Shown here piece after piece: positions 16,619-24,832 of a DNA stretch of 35,712 nucleotides. Positions within the stretch are counted from its first letter, which is position 1; the number at the start of each line of letters is the position of its first letter. Under the pieces are notes generated by a model, which saw nothing but the letters and a program-made list of their open reading frames with translations, did no database searches and had not been told where the DNA came from. Source of the DNA: Alphaproteobacteria bacterium (lineage in GTDB: Bacteria > Pseudomonadota > Alphaproteobacteria > UBA9219). The stretch is from contig JARLJD010000059.1 of NCBI GenBank assembly GCA_031291395.1, forward strand, positions 1-35,712, read 5' to 3'. Position numbers and translations under genes: made by a program.

Positions 16619-17140
16619 TTACAGAGCAGGCGGACGATAATCAGGGTAGAGTCTCTTGAATAGCTCTTTTGGAACTTTTGGTTCAATCCCCAAGACCCAA
16701 GCTACATCATTCTCTAGCAAATATTTGTCAATGGACTTGAGATATCCTCGGCCTCGACCTTCAAGAGCGTCTCTCATAAAAACATAATCAGAGAGAGATG
16801 CACTGCAAGTTGATATGGCTATCCAAGGACAGCTTTTGCGATAGTCGGGAGCCGTCTTTATGATGTGGCGGACAAGCTGCTTCCCCGCCTTGATTTCAGA
16901 AGTTTCGGCTGCTCCTCTCAGCTTAATCCTTGTTAAATCGTCGCCATATAACAAAAAGATTTCCGTGATTAGGACATCGGGCCAAGGTTTATCTACCGTA
17001 AAATGCGTCAAGGCCTCGCAGGCATTTGTAGCAAACAATAGGCGAATATTCGGATATTTCTCGAAAGTTTTGACATAACCCTCGATGACGTATGAATCAT
17101 CATCCACAACAAGGATCGTCTTTTTATCATCTTCGCTCAT
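16619..17140 (-). CDS. Receiver-domain protein with Glu at the phospho-acceptor site
   Basis: Single CheY-like domain, 173 residues from ATG at 17140 (AGGAG 7 bases upstream). The acidic pocket TILVVDDDSY (Asp13-15) is intact, the Ser/Thr of AISTCS and the Lys of GYLKS are present, but the acceptor position after PDVLIT is Glu60, not Asp. A ~20-residue insertion (LLYGDDLTRIKLRGAAETSE) follows the acceptor. A C-terminal extension of ~40 residues lacks a DNA-binding domain. It is probably locked in an active-like state or is phosphorylation-independent. AT-richer than its neighbours with no histidine kinase nearby; transfer is possible. Confidence 0.8.
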   Translation of the reverse strand: MSEDDKKTILVVDDDSYVIEGYVKTFEKYPNIRLLFATNACEALTHFTVDKPWPDVLITEIFLLYGDDLTRIKLRGAAETSEIKAGKQLVRHIIKTAPDYRKSCPWIAISTCSASLSDYVFMRDALEGRGRGYLKSIDKYLLENDVAWVLGIEPKVPKELFKRLYPDYRPPAL

Positions 17141-17246
17141 ATGAATCTCCTCTGATCCGTTCTGCAAACGATCCCACGCGCATCAAATCGACGCCTGATT
17201 TCCGTATATCAATAGCGTAGTGTCACAAAAGCAAAAAGGAGTATTT

Positions 17247-17254
17247 ATGGTTAA
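17247..17254 (-). promoter_or_regulatory. TTAACCAT half-site between the receiver and macroglobulin genes
   Basis: Exact TTAACCAT on the minus strand, 107 bases upstream of the receiver gene and 116 bases upstream of the divergent macroglobulin gene. The gap 17141-17369 also holds a 19-codon frame (17247-17306) with AGGAG before its ATG, which overlaps this site. Confidence 0.35.
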
Positions 17255-17369
17255 TCGGAAAAATTTGCGCGCGTTGCCTTTACGGGGTATGAGGTTTCAA
17301 TCTTGATGCCAGCCCGTGTCGGCATGACGATGGTTTTTACTGAATCGCCTCGTAGCATTCCACGTTAAG

Positions 17370-20300
17370 ATGAAAAAATACGCCCTTCTTTTCTGCCTGC
17401 TTGTTTTCAGCGCATTTTTGTCCGACCGTCCGTCGTTGGCGCAAGACACGGCGGTGCTGCATGTCGTCAAATCGACCGTCAATGCGGAAGCCGAGAACGC
17501 CGAGATTTGCCTTGAATTCGACAAAGCGCTCAGCCCCGCCGCCCCCGCGCGGCTGGTCGCCGCTTTGCGCTTGGAGACCGACGGCAAACCCGTCACGCCT
17601 GCGAACGCCGCCGCGGCGGGAACGTCTTTGTGCCTGTTTCCGCTGGAGCGCGGCAAATCCTATCGCCTTGATCTTGCCGAACAGCGCGGCGCAGACAAAG
17701 ACCGTGAAATAATCTCCGCGCCCTACAAGGCGTTTTTCACGATCCCCGATCGCTCGCCGACGCTGGCTTTTACCGACGACAACGGCGGCGTCAATGCGTT
17801 CGGCTCTTACGACAAGCCGCTGACGCTGCGCGCCGTCAACGTAGCGCGCGCGAAAATCGAACTTTACAGCCTGACAGACCCCTCCCTTCGGGCGCGCGTC
17901 TGGCAAGATCGGGCGCAAACGGCTTTGGCGCCGTCCGAAAGCGCCTATCTGGCGCGAACGAAGGGACAGAAAATCTGGCACGAGGAAAAAACCTTCGATG
18001 CGCCTTCCAACGCCACGTTGGAGCAGAAAATAGTTCTGCGCGACAAAATTCCCGATCTCGCCCCGGGCCTTTACCTAATCGTGGCCGACGCCGGAAAAGA
18101 CGACGACACGCCCGCGAACAAGGGGCTTGCGCCGCTGGCTGCCGAGTGGTTCACGAAATCGGATTTCTCTCTGCGCGCCGTGCGCGACGACAAAGGCATT
18201 CACGTTTTCGCCGCGCGAACCGACGCGCCTGCGGTCAAAACCGACGTTCATCTTGCGGCTATGAGCAAGAAGCCGGAATCTCTGGCAGAGGCGCAGGTCG
18301 GCGCGGACGGCGTCGGTTTGATCGCCTATCCGCCAAAACTTGCGGATAAAAACGACATCGCCAGCGTTGTCGGCACCGATGCGGCGGGGAATGTGGCTTT
18401 TGCCGATATCGAAAATCTGCCGCAGGAGGCCTCGCAGCCCGCCCTTGGTTTCCTGCGCACAAATATGTTGTTCGCAGCGCCCAGCGAAAATATCGAAGCC
18501 GCTTTGTCGTTAGGGGAAAACAAGACGGCGCAGCCAAGCTTCGTGCGTTTGGCGCAAGGCGATTTCGCCTATGCCGATTTTCCTGCGCCCGCTTTAACGC
18601 AAGGCAGCGCGACATTGTCCTTCCCCGCGCCCGCCGCGCAAGGCGCGTGGCTGTTGCGTTGGCAAAAAGCCGACGGAACCGTTCTTGCAGAAGCTCCCTT
18701 GCGCGTGACGGCCAATGCAGACGCGCCCCGTCTTGAAGCCACGTCGCCCCGCGACGCGCTTAGCGGCGACGCGCCGTTGCCGCTTACGATCAAATCGCTC
18801 TCATCTTCCGGAAAGCCTGAGCCGCTGATCCAAGGCCGCGTGACGCTGACATGGCAAAAACTCGATCCGGCGGCCTTCGGCTGGAACGCCTATCGCTTCG
18901 GCGCGCAGACGGATTTTTCGGATACGCCCAAGCCGGTCGGCGATTTTCTGACCGACTTGCAAGGCGCGGCGCAAGTGCATGTGACCTTGCCCAAGCCGCC
19001 GCAGGAACGCGGATTGTATCAGGCCGTTCTGAAAGTCGCCGCCGATCCCGACACTGGCGTCGCGGAGGCCAAGCCGCTTGTGTTGCCTTTGCGCCCCCTC
19101 GGCACCGTCATTGGCATCAAAGCGTTGGCGCAAGACGCGCGCTTTACCCAGAACGGCATCGCCCGTTTTGCCCTGATCGGCCTGTCGTCGGACGGAAAGC
19201 CGCGCGACGTCTCCGGCCTTTTTTGGCAGATATACGAAGAAGGCCGCAGTTTCGCGTGGTATCAGGACGAAGGCCGCTGGAAATACAAGCTGGAGCCGCA
19301 ATTGCGTCCCATCGGCGGCGGCGCTCTAACGATCAAGTCCGACGCAAGCAGCGTTCTGGAATGGCCCGTGACTGCAGGAAATTACCGGCTGGAAATCATG
19401 GGCGCAGACGGCAAAACGCTGGCGCAAACGTCTTTCAGCGCCGGATGGGATTCCTCTAGCGCGGCTTTAACTCCCGCGCTGCCGCCCGCGGCGAGCCTGC
19501 CGAAGACGCTGCAGGTCGGACAGGAGGTTACGGCTCATGTGACGTTGCCGGAACCCGCGATGCTGACGGCAATTATCGCCGACACGCAAATTCGCAAGAT
19601 CGTGCATGAATTCCGGCCCCAAGGCGACAACCTCATCACGTTTACGCCTGCCGCCGATTGGGCGCATACGATCAGCCTCAGCCTTAACGCGGCGCCACAA
19701 AACGCGCAACAAACCGGCAGTGAGCCTTTGCGCGCCGTTCTTGAAGCCTCGATCGCGCAAGAGAAACCGGCAACCGCGCCTACGGACAGCGTATCGATCA
19801 CCGCGAGCGACGATCCCTCGGCGCTTATCCTGCGCAAAGGAGACTCCGGCGTTTTGACTTTCGCCATAGAGAATAACGGTAAAGCCCCTCTCCCCCCCCT
19901 TGGGGGGAGAGGGGTTGGGGTGAGGGGAGCGGTTGAGGGTTATACCCTTCGAGTCCCCCCTCACCCTAACCCTCTCCCCCCAGGGGGGGGGAGAGGGAAT
20001 CTTTCCGGCGCTACAGTTACATCTGACGAAACCTTTCATTATACCTTCACCGCTACGGCAGGCCTCAAAATCGATAGCTCCGCCAAAGGCGAGATCACGC
20101 TCGGCGGCAAGCAAAGCAGGGCTGTTTCCCTCTCTCTCTCCGGCACACAGACGGGCGCAAAAGAATTGCGTCTGGATGTCACGGACGCGCATAAAACGCG
20201 CGTAAGCCGCGTCTGGAACATCGCCGTTTTGCCCAAGGCGAACGCGATGCGCAGCGAAGAGCCGGTCAAAATCGCGCCTCAACAAGCATTGCTTCCCGCA

Positions 20301-21686
20301 ACGGCGAAACCGCGCGGCGTAAGCGATGACGCCTTCGTTCTTGTTTCGCGCCGCCCCCTCAACGGGCTGGCGGAAATTCTATCTTATGTCTTTAACGCCC
20401 GCCCCTTCACGACATCCGAACTGGCTTTAAGCATCGACGCTTTGCGTTTATGGAAACCCGTACTGGCGCAGACCGGCCTCGCGCCCGATTTTCTAATCGA
20501 CGCGCGGCGACAGGAACAAGTAGAGCAAATGCTGCGTCATCAGAATCCGGACGGCGGCTTCGCCCCGTGGCGCGGCGCGGACAGCTCAATGGACGACACC
20601 GCAGCCGCGCTGACCGCCCTTGGCCCCGATGACTCGGCGTTAGCCAAACCCGCCAAAGAACTGGCCATAGGCTGGCTCAAACAACGCCTCGCGAATACAT
20701 GGGTCGATGAAAAAGAACGCGCGCCGCGCGCCGCCGCCTATGCCGCGCTGGCGGCGGCGGATGCAGTCGACCCTGCAAGCCTGCATTATTTTTCGGACAC
20801 CAGCGCGACCGCGCCCTTGCCGCCGCTGGCCGAAGCCCATATCGCGGCGGCCTTCAAGCATATCCACGATCCCGACGCTGCGGCGTTCTGGATCAAAAAA
20901 ATGCTGGATGAAAACGGCTCCGCTCAAACCGTTCCGCTTTTGAACGCTCTGGCCGCAACCGATGCTTTGCCGCAAGGCGCCGTGCAGGCGGCGATGACCC
21001 AAATGGCGGAATCCTTGCGCCGCGGCCAAGCGCCCGATCTTGAGGACGCCGCGGCCTTGCTTCGCGCCGTCTCTGTCGATAGCGCAAACGCAGGTAAGGG
21101 CAAACGGACGAACGGCAAGGAAATCCGCGATGTTTCAGGCGTTCAGGTTTTGCGCGCCAGCGACGCGCTCGCGTCGCGCAACGCCGACGCCCAGCCCCTG
21201 TTCGTCAGCCGCATCACGCCGGTTAAAGAAAAAGCGCTCATGCCCCTGCCGCAAGGCGCGTCGATCACGCGGCATATTTACCGGCTGAACGGTGTCGAAT
21301 TAGCCGCGCCCGCCAAAGCCGCGCGCGGCGAGATTTATATGATCGAGCTGAAAGGGACACTGCCGCCGGTTGCGAAAGGCGAACGCATTCTGGTGCAAGA
21401 CGGCGGCAGCGGCATGCGCCCGCTTGACTGCCCCTTGCCGCCAAAACTCGACACGCTGTCCTTCATCCCATGGTTTACGCCGCGCGGCCTGTCGCCCATC
21501 ACCGCCTGCGAACTCTCCCCGCGCGAGATGAGCGCCGTTCTGGCTCCGAGCGAAAACGACAGCCCCGCCTTCACCCTCGTGACCTTTGCCCGCATCGACG
21601 CCGCGTCGATAACCGACCTTCCGCCGCCGGAAGCGCGGGTGCTAAAGGCGGGGGATTTACAGATCCCAAAGGGAGACTCCAAATAA
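17370..21686 (+). CDS. Alpha-2-macroglobulin-like protein, exported
   Basis: Large periplasmic protease-trap-type protein, 1438 residues. A signal peptide (MKKYALLFCLLVFSAFLSD...SLAQ) is cleaved near residue 25. It is followed by multiple beta-sandwich (MG) domains and, from about residue 1030, an alpha-helical segment (QVEQMLRHQNPDGGFAPWRG...TAAALTALG) resembling the thioester domain. The CxEQ thioester motif of the covalent-trapping type is absent, so any trapping would be non-covalent. Residues about 838-876 (PLPPLGGRGVGVRG... to ...PLPPGGGRGN) are encoded by an inserted C/G-tract palindrome kept in frame. No pbpC is adjacent, unlike the usual pairing. Confidence 0.85.
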   Translation: MKKYALLFCLLVFSAFLSDRPSLAQDTAVLHVVKSTVNAEAENAEICLEFDKALSPAAPARLVAALRLETDGKPVTPANAAAAGTSLCLFPLERGKSYRLDLAEQRGADKDREIISAPYKAFFTIPDRSPTLAFTDDNGGVNAFGSYDKPLTLRAVNVARAKIELYSLTDPSLRARVWQDRAQTALAPSESAYLARTKGQKIWHEEKTFDAPSNATLEQKIVLRDKIPDLAPGLYLIVADAGKDDDTPANKGLAPLAAEWFTKSDFSLRAVRDDKGIHVFAARTDAPAVKTDVHLAAMSKKPESLAEAQVGADGVGLIAYPPKLADKNDIASVVGTDAAGNVAFADIENLPQEASQPALGFLRTNMLFAAPSENIEAALSLGENKTAQPSFVRLAQGDFAYADFPAPALTQGSATLSFPAPAAQGAWLLRWQKADGTVLAEAPLRVTANADAPRLEATSPRDALSGDAPLPLTIKSLSSSGKPEPLIQGRVTLTWQKLDPAAFGWNAYRFGAQTDFSDTPKPVGDFLTDLQGAAQVHVTLPKPPQERGLYQAVLKVAADPDTGVAEAKPLVLPLRPLGTVIGIKALAQDARFTQNGIARFALIGLSSDGKPRDVSGLFWQIYEEGRSFAWYQDEGRWKYKLEPQLRPIGGGALTIKSDASSVLEWPVTAGNYRLEIMGADGKTLAQTSFSAGWDSSSAALTPALPPAASLPKTLQVGQEVTAHVTLPEPAMLTAIIADTQIRKIVHEFRPQGDNLITFTPAADWAHTISLSLNAAPQNAQQTGSEPLRAVLEASIAQEKPATAPTDSVSITASDDPSALILRKGDSGVLTFAIENNGKAPLPPLGGRGVGVRGAVEGYTLRVPPHPNPLPPGGGRGNLSGATVTSDETFHYTFTATAGLKIDSSAKGEITLGGKQSRAVSLSLSGTQTGAKELRLDVTDAHKTRVSRVWNIAVLPKANAMRSEEPVKIAPQQALLPATAKPRGVSDDAFVLVSRRPLNGLAEILSYVFNARPFTTSELALSIDALRLWKPVLAQTGLAPDFLIDARRQEQVEQMLRHQNPDGGFAPWRGADSSMDDTAAALTALGPDDSALAKPAKELAIGWLKQRLANTWVDEKERAPRAAAYAALAAADAVDPASLHYFSDTSATAPLPPLAEAHIAAAFKHIHDPDAAAFWIKKMLDENGSAQTVPLLNALAATDALPQGAVQAAMTQMAESLRRGQAPDLEDAAALLRAVSVDSANAGKGKRTNGKEIRDVSGVQVLRASDALASRNADAQPLFVSRITPVKEKALMPLPQGASITRHIYRLNGVELAAPAKAARGEIYMIELKGTLPPVAKGERILVQDGGSGMRPLDCPLPPKLDTLSFIPWFTPRGLSPITACELSPREMSAVLAPSENDSPAFTLVTFARIDAASITDLPPPEARVLKAGDLQIPKGDSK
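19885..19997. repeat. C/G-tract palindromic element inserted in the macroglobulin gene
   Basis: The left arm, 19885-19927, holds the CCCCTCTCC...GGGGAGAGGGG hairpin and GGTTGGGGTGAGGGG; the right arm, 19955-19997, is its reverse complement including CCCTCACCCTAACCCTCTCC. The element adds about 39 codons with no stop and no frame change, giving a Pro/Gly/Arg-rich segment between predicted beta domains. It is the same family as the copies at 184, 30936 and 32777. Confidence 0.9.
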
Positions 21687-21816
21687 CGCTGAAAGAAACG
21701 ACGGGCTGACGGCAAAGGCGATCTTTAAATGTTTGGCCCTGCCCCAAGGAATCTGCTGAATTCAAAAAGCGCCTTCCGTGGCACAAAAAAAATTCCCGCC
21801 ACCCCGAAAAAACATC

Positions 21817-21845
21817 TTGCATCTTTCCCACACATTATATATGAT
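21817..21845 (+). promoter_or_regulatory. Sigma-70-type promoter for the downstream RNA
   Basis: TTGCAT (21817-21822), exactly 17 bases, then TATGAT (21840-21845). Transcription would begin near 21852, at the base of the paired structure described next. It is one of the best -35/-10 pairs in the window and serves no protein frame directly. Confidence 0.6.
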
Positions 21846-21851
21846 CATTCC

Positions 21852-21993
21852 TGCATCCTTAAAAAAGATGCATGATCGCCAAACGCCTCTCGCCAAGCCA
21901 TGGATTGCGGGAACAGCGCGAAGCGGTCAGGACGGAAGCTAGCGCAGGGTGACGCCTGCCCCGGGGATTCGTCTTTATATTTGAAAAGGATGC
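21852..21993 (+). ncRNA. Probable structured small RNA (SRP 4.5S-like or 6S-like)
   Basis: About 140 bases between the macroglobulin gene and the gene at 22110. The ends pair: GCATCCTT (21853-21860) with AAGGATGC (21986-21993), then AAAGATG with CGTCTTT, then further GC pairs (GCGGG with CCTGC, GCGC with GCGC). The centre carries GGTCAGGACGGAAG and later TGACGCCTGCCCCGGGGAT, similar in order to the SRP RNA GGTCAGG..CGGAAG signature, but the AGCAGC part is missing and the apical loop does not fold quite as in SRP RNA. The end-to-end rod with a bubble would also fit 6S RNA. No clear U-tract terminator. I support a non-coding RNA; the family is uncertain. Confidence 0.5.
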
Positions 21994-22109
21994 GACCGTG
22001 AATTAGAGCGACAGATAAAGAAAGAAACGCAAAAAACAAATCCCAAGGAGAAGTGGCCTCTGCGTCCGCTTTTTGCTAGAATGTAGCTTCCCTTTTCAAG
22101 GAGGCGCGC

Positions 22110-22433
22110 ATGACCTCGGAATGGATTCTTCTTTTTGCCGGAGCCACGGCTTTGTCGGCCATCGGTTTCGTTTGCGTCGCCGTGATCTGGCTGCGCAAAC
22201 TGCGCGAAACGGTCTCCCTCGCCCTCAGCGAAGCCGCAGGCCAGCAAATCCGCACGGCGCAGCGTTTAAGCGAATCCGTCGCAAGATTACAGAAACAGCA
22301 GGACGGCTATACAAGGCAAATCCAAGCGCTGGCGCAAGCGAACATGCGCCTGCAACAAGAACTTTCTACCGTCACCCACCGTCTCGACACCACGCAGTCC
22401 GAAACCATCCGCAGCGGACAGACGTTGCATTAA
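22110..22433 (+). CDS. Small membrane-anchored coiled-coil protein
   Basis: 107 residues with an excellent ribosome site (AAGGAGG, 5 bases before ATG). Residues about 5-28 (WILLFAGATALSAIGFVCVAVIWL) form one membrane helix, followed by a cytoplasmic helix rich in Gln/Arg/Leu (residues 35-95) that looks coiled-coil. I recognise no named family. It is convergent with popZ, and the two stops are separated exactly by the 161-base palindrome. Confidence 0.75.
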   Translation: MTSEWILLFAGATALSAIGFVCVAVIWLRKLRETVSLALSEAAGQQIRTAQRLSESVARLQKQQDGYTRQIQALAQANMRLQQELSTVTHRLDTTQSETIRSGQTLH

Positions 22434-22594
22434 GGGCTTGAACAGGAATAAATTGAACAATCTGGCTCGTCTTTTTGCCCGCCCGCTGCGCCGCGAAAAA
22501 GTCATGTACGTCCTGTACATTCGACCTTTTCGCGTCACAGCGGATCGGGCAAAAATCCTTCGCCATATTGCTCAATTTATTCCTGCTCAAGCCC
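22434..22594 (-). repeat. 160-bp structured palindrome, copy 1
   Basis: Starts one base after the upstream gene's stop and ends 6 bases before the popZ stop. Outer arms GGGCTTGAACAGGAATAAAT and its near-complement ATTTATTCCTGCTCAAGCCC. On the minus strand the inner order is GGCGAAGGATTTTTG, a variable stem, CGCGAAAAGGTCGAATGTAC, GTACATGACTTTTTCGCG, the complementary variable stem, CAAAAAGACGAGCC. The conserved blocks are identical in copy 2 (27144), while the outer and middle stems differ in sequence but keep pairing. It lies between convergent genes and could end both transcripts. Confidence 0.88.
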
Positions 22595-22600
22595 TAAAAA

Positions 22601-23116
22601 TCACGACCGCCTTGCGATCCGCTCAATCTCTTTCTGCACCAACCGTTCGACCGTGGCAGGCAAATTCTGGTCGAGCCAATCTTTCAGCAAAGGCCGCATC
22701 AGTTCGATCACCATATCCTCCAGCGTGCGATGCCCGTTGCCGATAAAGGTCGCCCCAACCGGCATGGACGCCAGACGCTCGATTTCAACCGTGTTGGCCA
22801 AAGACGATAAAGTGGAAGCCGCCGTGCTTGCGGCAGGTTCCGATATCAAAGCCTCCGCCTCAACAGGCGGTGGGGGCGGCGGGGGGGGAGGAGGCGGTGG
22901 TGGAGGCGGCGCTTCCGGCTCCTTCATTTCAGCAACATCTTTCACAGAGCCGTCGTCCTGAATCATCTGCGTCAATTCCAACACCTCTTCCTGCACCGGC
23001 GCAGGAGGCTCAGGCGCAGCTTCGGCAGGCGGATTCTCGTCTGAAATAATCTTGCGGATCGAGGCAAGAATTTCTTCCATCGAAGGATCGGCAGCAGCCT
23101 CAGCATCTTCAGCCAT
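22601..23116 (-). CDS. popZ: Polar organising protein PopZ (DUF2497)
   Basis: Self-assembling pole-localised hub that anchors the chromosome origin and cell-cycle proteins in alphaproteobacteria. The 171-residue protein has the N-terminal partner-binding helix SMEEILASIRKIISDE, a disordered Pro/Glu linker with a run of about 15 prolines (encoded by the G-rich stretch near 22865-22910), and the C-terminal oligomerisation helices HRTLEDMVIELMRPLLKDWLDQNLPATVERLVQKEIERI. All three parts match PopZ. GAGAG lies 8 bases before ATG. It follows pcm on the same strand; tolC and valS, often found around these genes in the class, are not here. Confidence 0.95.
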   Translation of the reverse strand: MAEDAEAAADPSMEEILASIRKIISDENPPAEAAPEPPAPVQEEVLELTQMIQDDGSVKDVAEMKEPEAPPPPPPPPPPPPPPPVEAEALISEPAASTAASTLSSLANTVEIERLASMPVGATFIGNGHRTLEDMVIELMRPLLKDWLDQNLPATVERLVQKEIERIARRS

Positions 23117-23211
23117 TGTTTTCTCTCAAATCGGGGGAATCAGCGCGAATCGCGCAGGACGCGCGACAGGGAGAGTCTATCGGTTTTTAACGTTGTTGCA
23201 AGGCCGAAACT

Positions 23212-23907
23212 TCAGAACTCAAATCCGCGCAGCGCGGCAAAGCCAGGCGCCAAAGACGCATGAGCCTCGAACAACGCAATCCAGCTTATATCGCCCTTGA
23301 TCTTGCGATACAACCGCGCTTGCCCGACATGCGCGGCGCGCGCAGCCCCATAACTTCGCACAACGACGGCCAAACGTCCTCCCTCGGCCAGTTGATCGAA
23401 CAAGATCTGCGGCAAAAATTCGACGCTGCCATTGATGAAGATAACGTCGAACGGCGCATGCGAGACGCAGCTTTCGACAGGCGCGCCCGCCAAAACCTTG
23501 ACCTTCCCCGCGGCATGGGCGGCGCTATTTTTCTCGGCCTCCCGATGCAACAAAGCGTCCGGCTCGACGCTGACGATCGAGGAAGACAAAGCGGCCAGAA
23601 CCAAAGTCGAATAGCCGGTCGCGGGAGCCAGTTCCAGCACATGATCGCCCTGCCCGATCTCCGCCGCCTGCATCAGCCGCGCCAAAACCAAAGGCGACAT
23701 CAAAAAACGCCCCGAAACGAGAGGAACCTCATCATCCCCATACGCCACCCCCACCAGCGTCGAGGGCACAAAAAGCTCGCGCGGAATCTCGCCCATAGCC
23801 GCAAGAATGCGCGAATCCGTGACATTGTTAGGCCGCAACTGCCCCTCGACCATATTCCGGCGAGCGGCGGCAAAATCCGGCGACGCGGCGTCAGACAAGC
23901 TCGGCAT
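23212..23907 (-). CDS. pcm: Protein-L-isoaspartate O-methyltransferase family
   Basis: SAM-dependent methyltransferase of the PCMT family, 231 residues from ATG at 23907 (MPSLSDAASPDFAAARRNMVEGQLRPN). A longer frame to 24009 adds a non-conserved segment. Visible features: ARRNMVEGQLRPNNVTDSRILAAMGEIPRELFVP, then motif I region VLELAPATGYSTLVLAAL (Gly-rich SAM loop) and SVEPDALL. The usual PCMT substrate Ser/Thr loop is changed to SPLVLARLMQ, so true isoaspartyl repair activity is uncertain, as in other alphaproteobacterial copies beside tolC/popZ. Confidence 0.9.
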   Translation of the reverse strand: MPSLSDAASPDFAAARRNMVEGQLRPNNVTDSRILAAMGEIPRELFVPSTLVGVAYGDDEVPLVSGRFLMSPLVLARLMQAAEIGQGDHVLELAPATGYSTLVLAALSSSIVSVEPDALLHREAEKNSAAHAAGKVKVLAGAPVESCVSHAPFDVIFINGSVEFLPQILFDQLAEGGRLAVVVRSYGAARAAHVGQARLYRKIKGDISWIALFEAHASLAPGFAALRGFEF

Positions 23908-24014
23908 GATGAATCCCCGGGAAAAACGTAGAATGACCCCTATACAAGCTTGACCCGCGCGGCTCAAGAACCTAATGTCGCCGTCTTTCCGGTTTATAAA
24001 ACGGAACAAGAAAA

Positions 24015-24088
24015 GGCGCGGTGGCAGAATGGCTATGCAGAGGACTGCAAATCCTCGTATGCCGGTTCGATTCCGGCCCGTGCCTCCA
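24015..24088 (+). tRNA. tRNA-Cys (anticodon GCA)
   Basis: Cloverleaf of 74 bases with encoded CCA. Acceptor GGCGCGG pairs with CCGTGCC (one G-U). D arm near TGGCAGAATGGCTA, anticodon stem GAGGA/TCCTC with loop CTGCAAA giving anticodon GCA, and T arm GCCGGTTCGATTCCGGC. It lies between the pcm 5' side and the 3' end of otsB. Confidence 0.97.
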
Positions 24089-24106
24089 AGTACCTACTTC
24101 AAGACG

Positions 24107-24832
24107 TTATGTTTCTCCTGCGATCTTTTCGATCCATGAGCGAACCATTGCGGGCGAATCAAATGCGTTTTTCTGGTTTGGTTTGCCCTGCCCGACACGC
24201 GCGGCAATGCCGCCGTATTTCATGCAGGCTCCAATGGCAGAAATATCTGTCGTATCGTCACCCAAAAAGACGGGGCGGCGGTTTTTAAACGGCGCGTTTT
24301 TCAATAATCGCTCAATGGCTTGCCCCTTGTTGTATGAGGTCAATGACACCTCAAAGACTTTGCGCCCGTGAATAAGCACTACGTTTTTATCGTAATTTTG
24401 AATAATCCGCTTAAGCGTGCTTTCGATTTTGTCGGCATTTTGCGGCGATTTTCTGTAATGCACAGCGACATTGTACATTTTGTCTTCAACAGTGATTCCC
24501 TGCATTCCCTTAAAAGCCGCCCGAATTTCGTCGCGGAGAAAATCCGGCAAAAATTGGCTCGATTCGACAGGCCCAAACGGCGAGGCTCTCAACTCGGCTC
24601 CGTGTGCGCCCGCGCAACGCAGCCGCAAGGGATCAAAAAGAAGATCGACGTCTTGAATCATTCGACCGCTGATCAATGCCAAAGCACCATCAAGCTTTTC
24701 ATTTAAACGCGCAAGATTTTTGACGAGTATCGGCAAAACTTTCACGTCTTTGGCGGTCGGCGCTATGTCAAGCAAAGTGCCGTCAATGTCGAGAAATAAA
24801 GCGTCTTTTACCGGATCAAACCGCATCCACAT
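24107..24832 (-). CDS. otsB: Trehalose-6-phosphate phosphatase
   Basis: Dephosphorylates trehalose-6-phosphate to trehalose, a stress protectant. HAD-superfamily protein of 241 residues: motif I FLDIDGTLLDI (nucleophile and acid Asp), ALISGRM for motif II, Lys in NKGQAIERLL, and FLGDDTTDISAI for the terminal acidic motif. ATG at 24832 is preferred because GGGAG lies 6 bases upstream; it overlaps the end of the synthase gene by 17 bases, so the pair is translationally coupled. An ATG at 24850 is the alternative. Confidence 0.95.
   Translation of the reverse strand: MWMRFDPVKDALFLDIDGTLLDIAPTAKDVKVLPILVKNLARLNEKLDGALALISGRMIQDVDLLFDPLRLRCAGAHGAELRASPFGPVESSQFLPDFLRDEIRAAFKGMQGITVEDKMYNVAVHYRKSPQNADKIESTLKRIIQNYDKNVVLIHGRKVFEVSLTSYNKGQAIERLLKNAPFKNRRPVFLGDDTTDISAIGACMKYGGIAARVGQGKPNQKNAFDSPAMVRSWIEKIAGET

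Noticed and set aside
17247..17306. 19-codon frame with AGGAG before ATG (possible leader peptide)
   Set aside because: It overlaps the TTAACCAT site and there is no attenuator structure or amino-acid run; chance ribosome site is more likely.
22865..22915. Glycine-run plus-strand frame / simple repeat
   Set aside because: It is the antisense of the polyproline linker of popZ, a normal feature of that protein.
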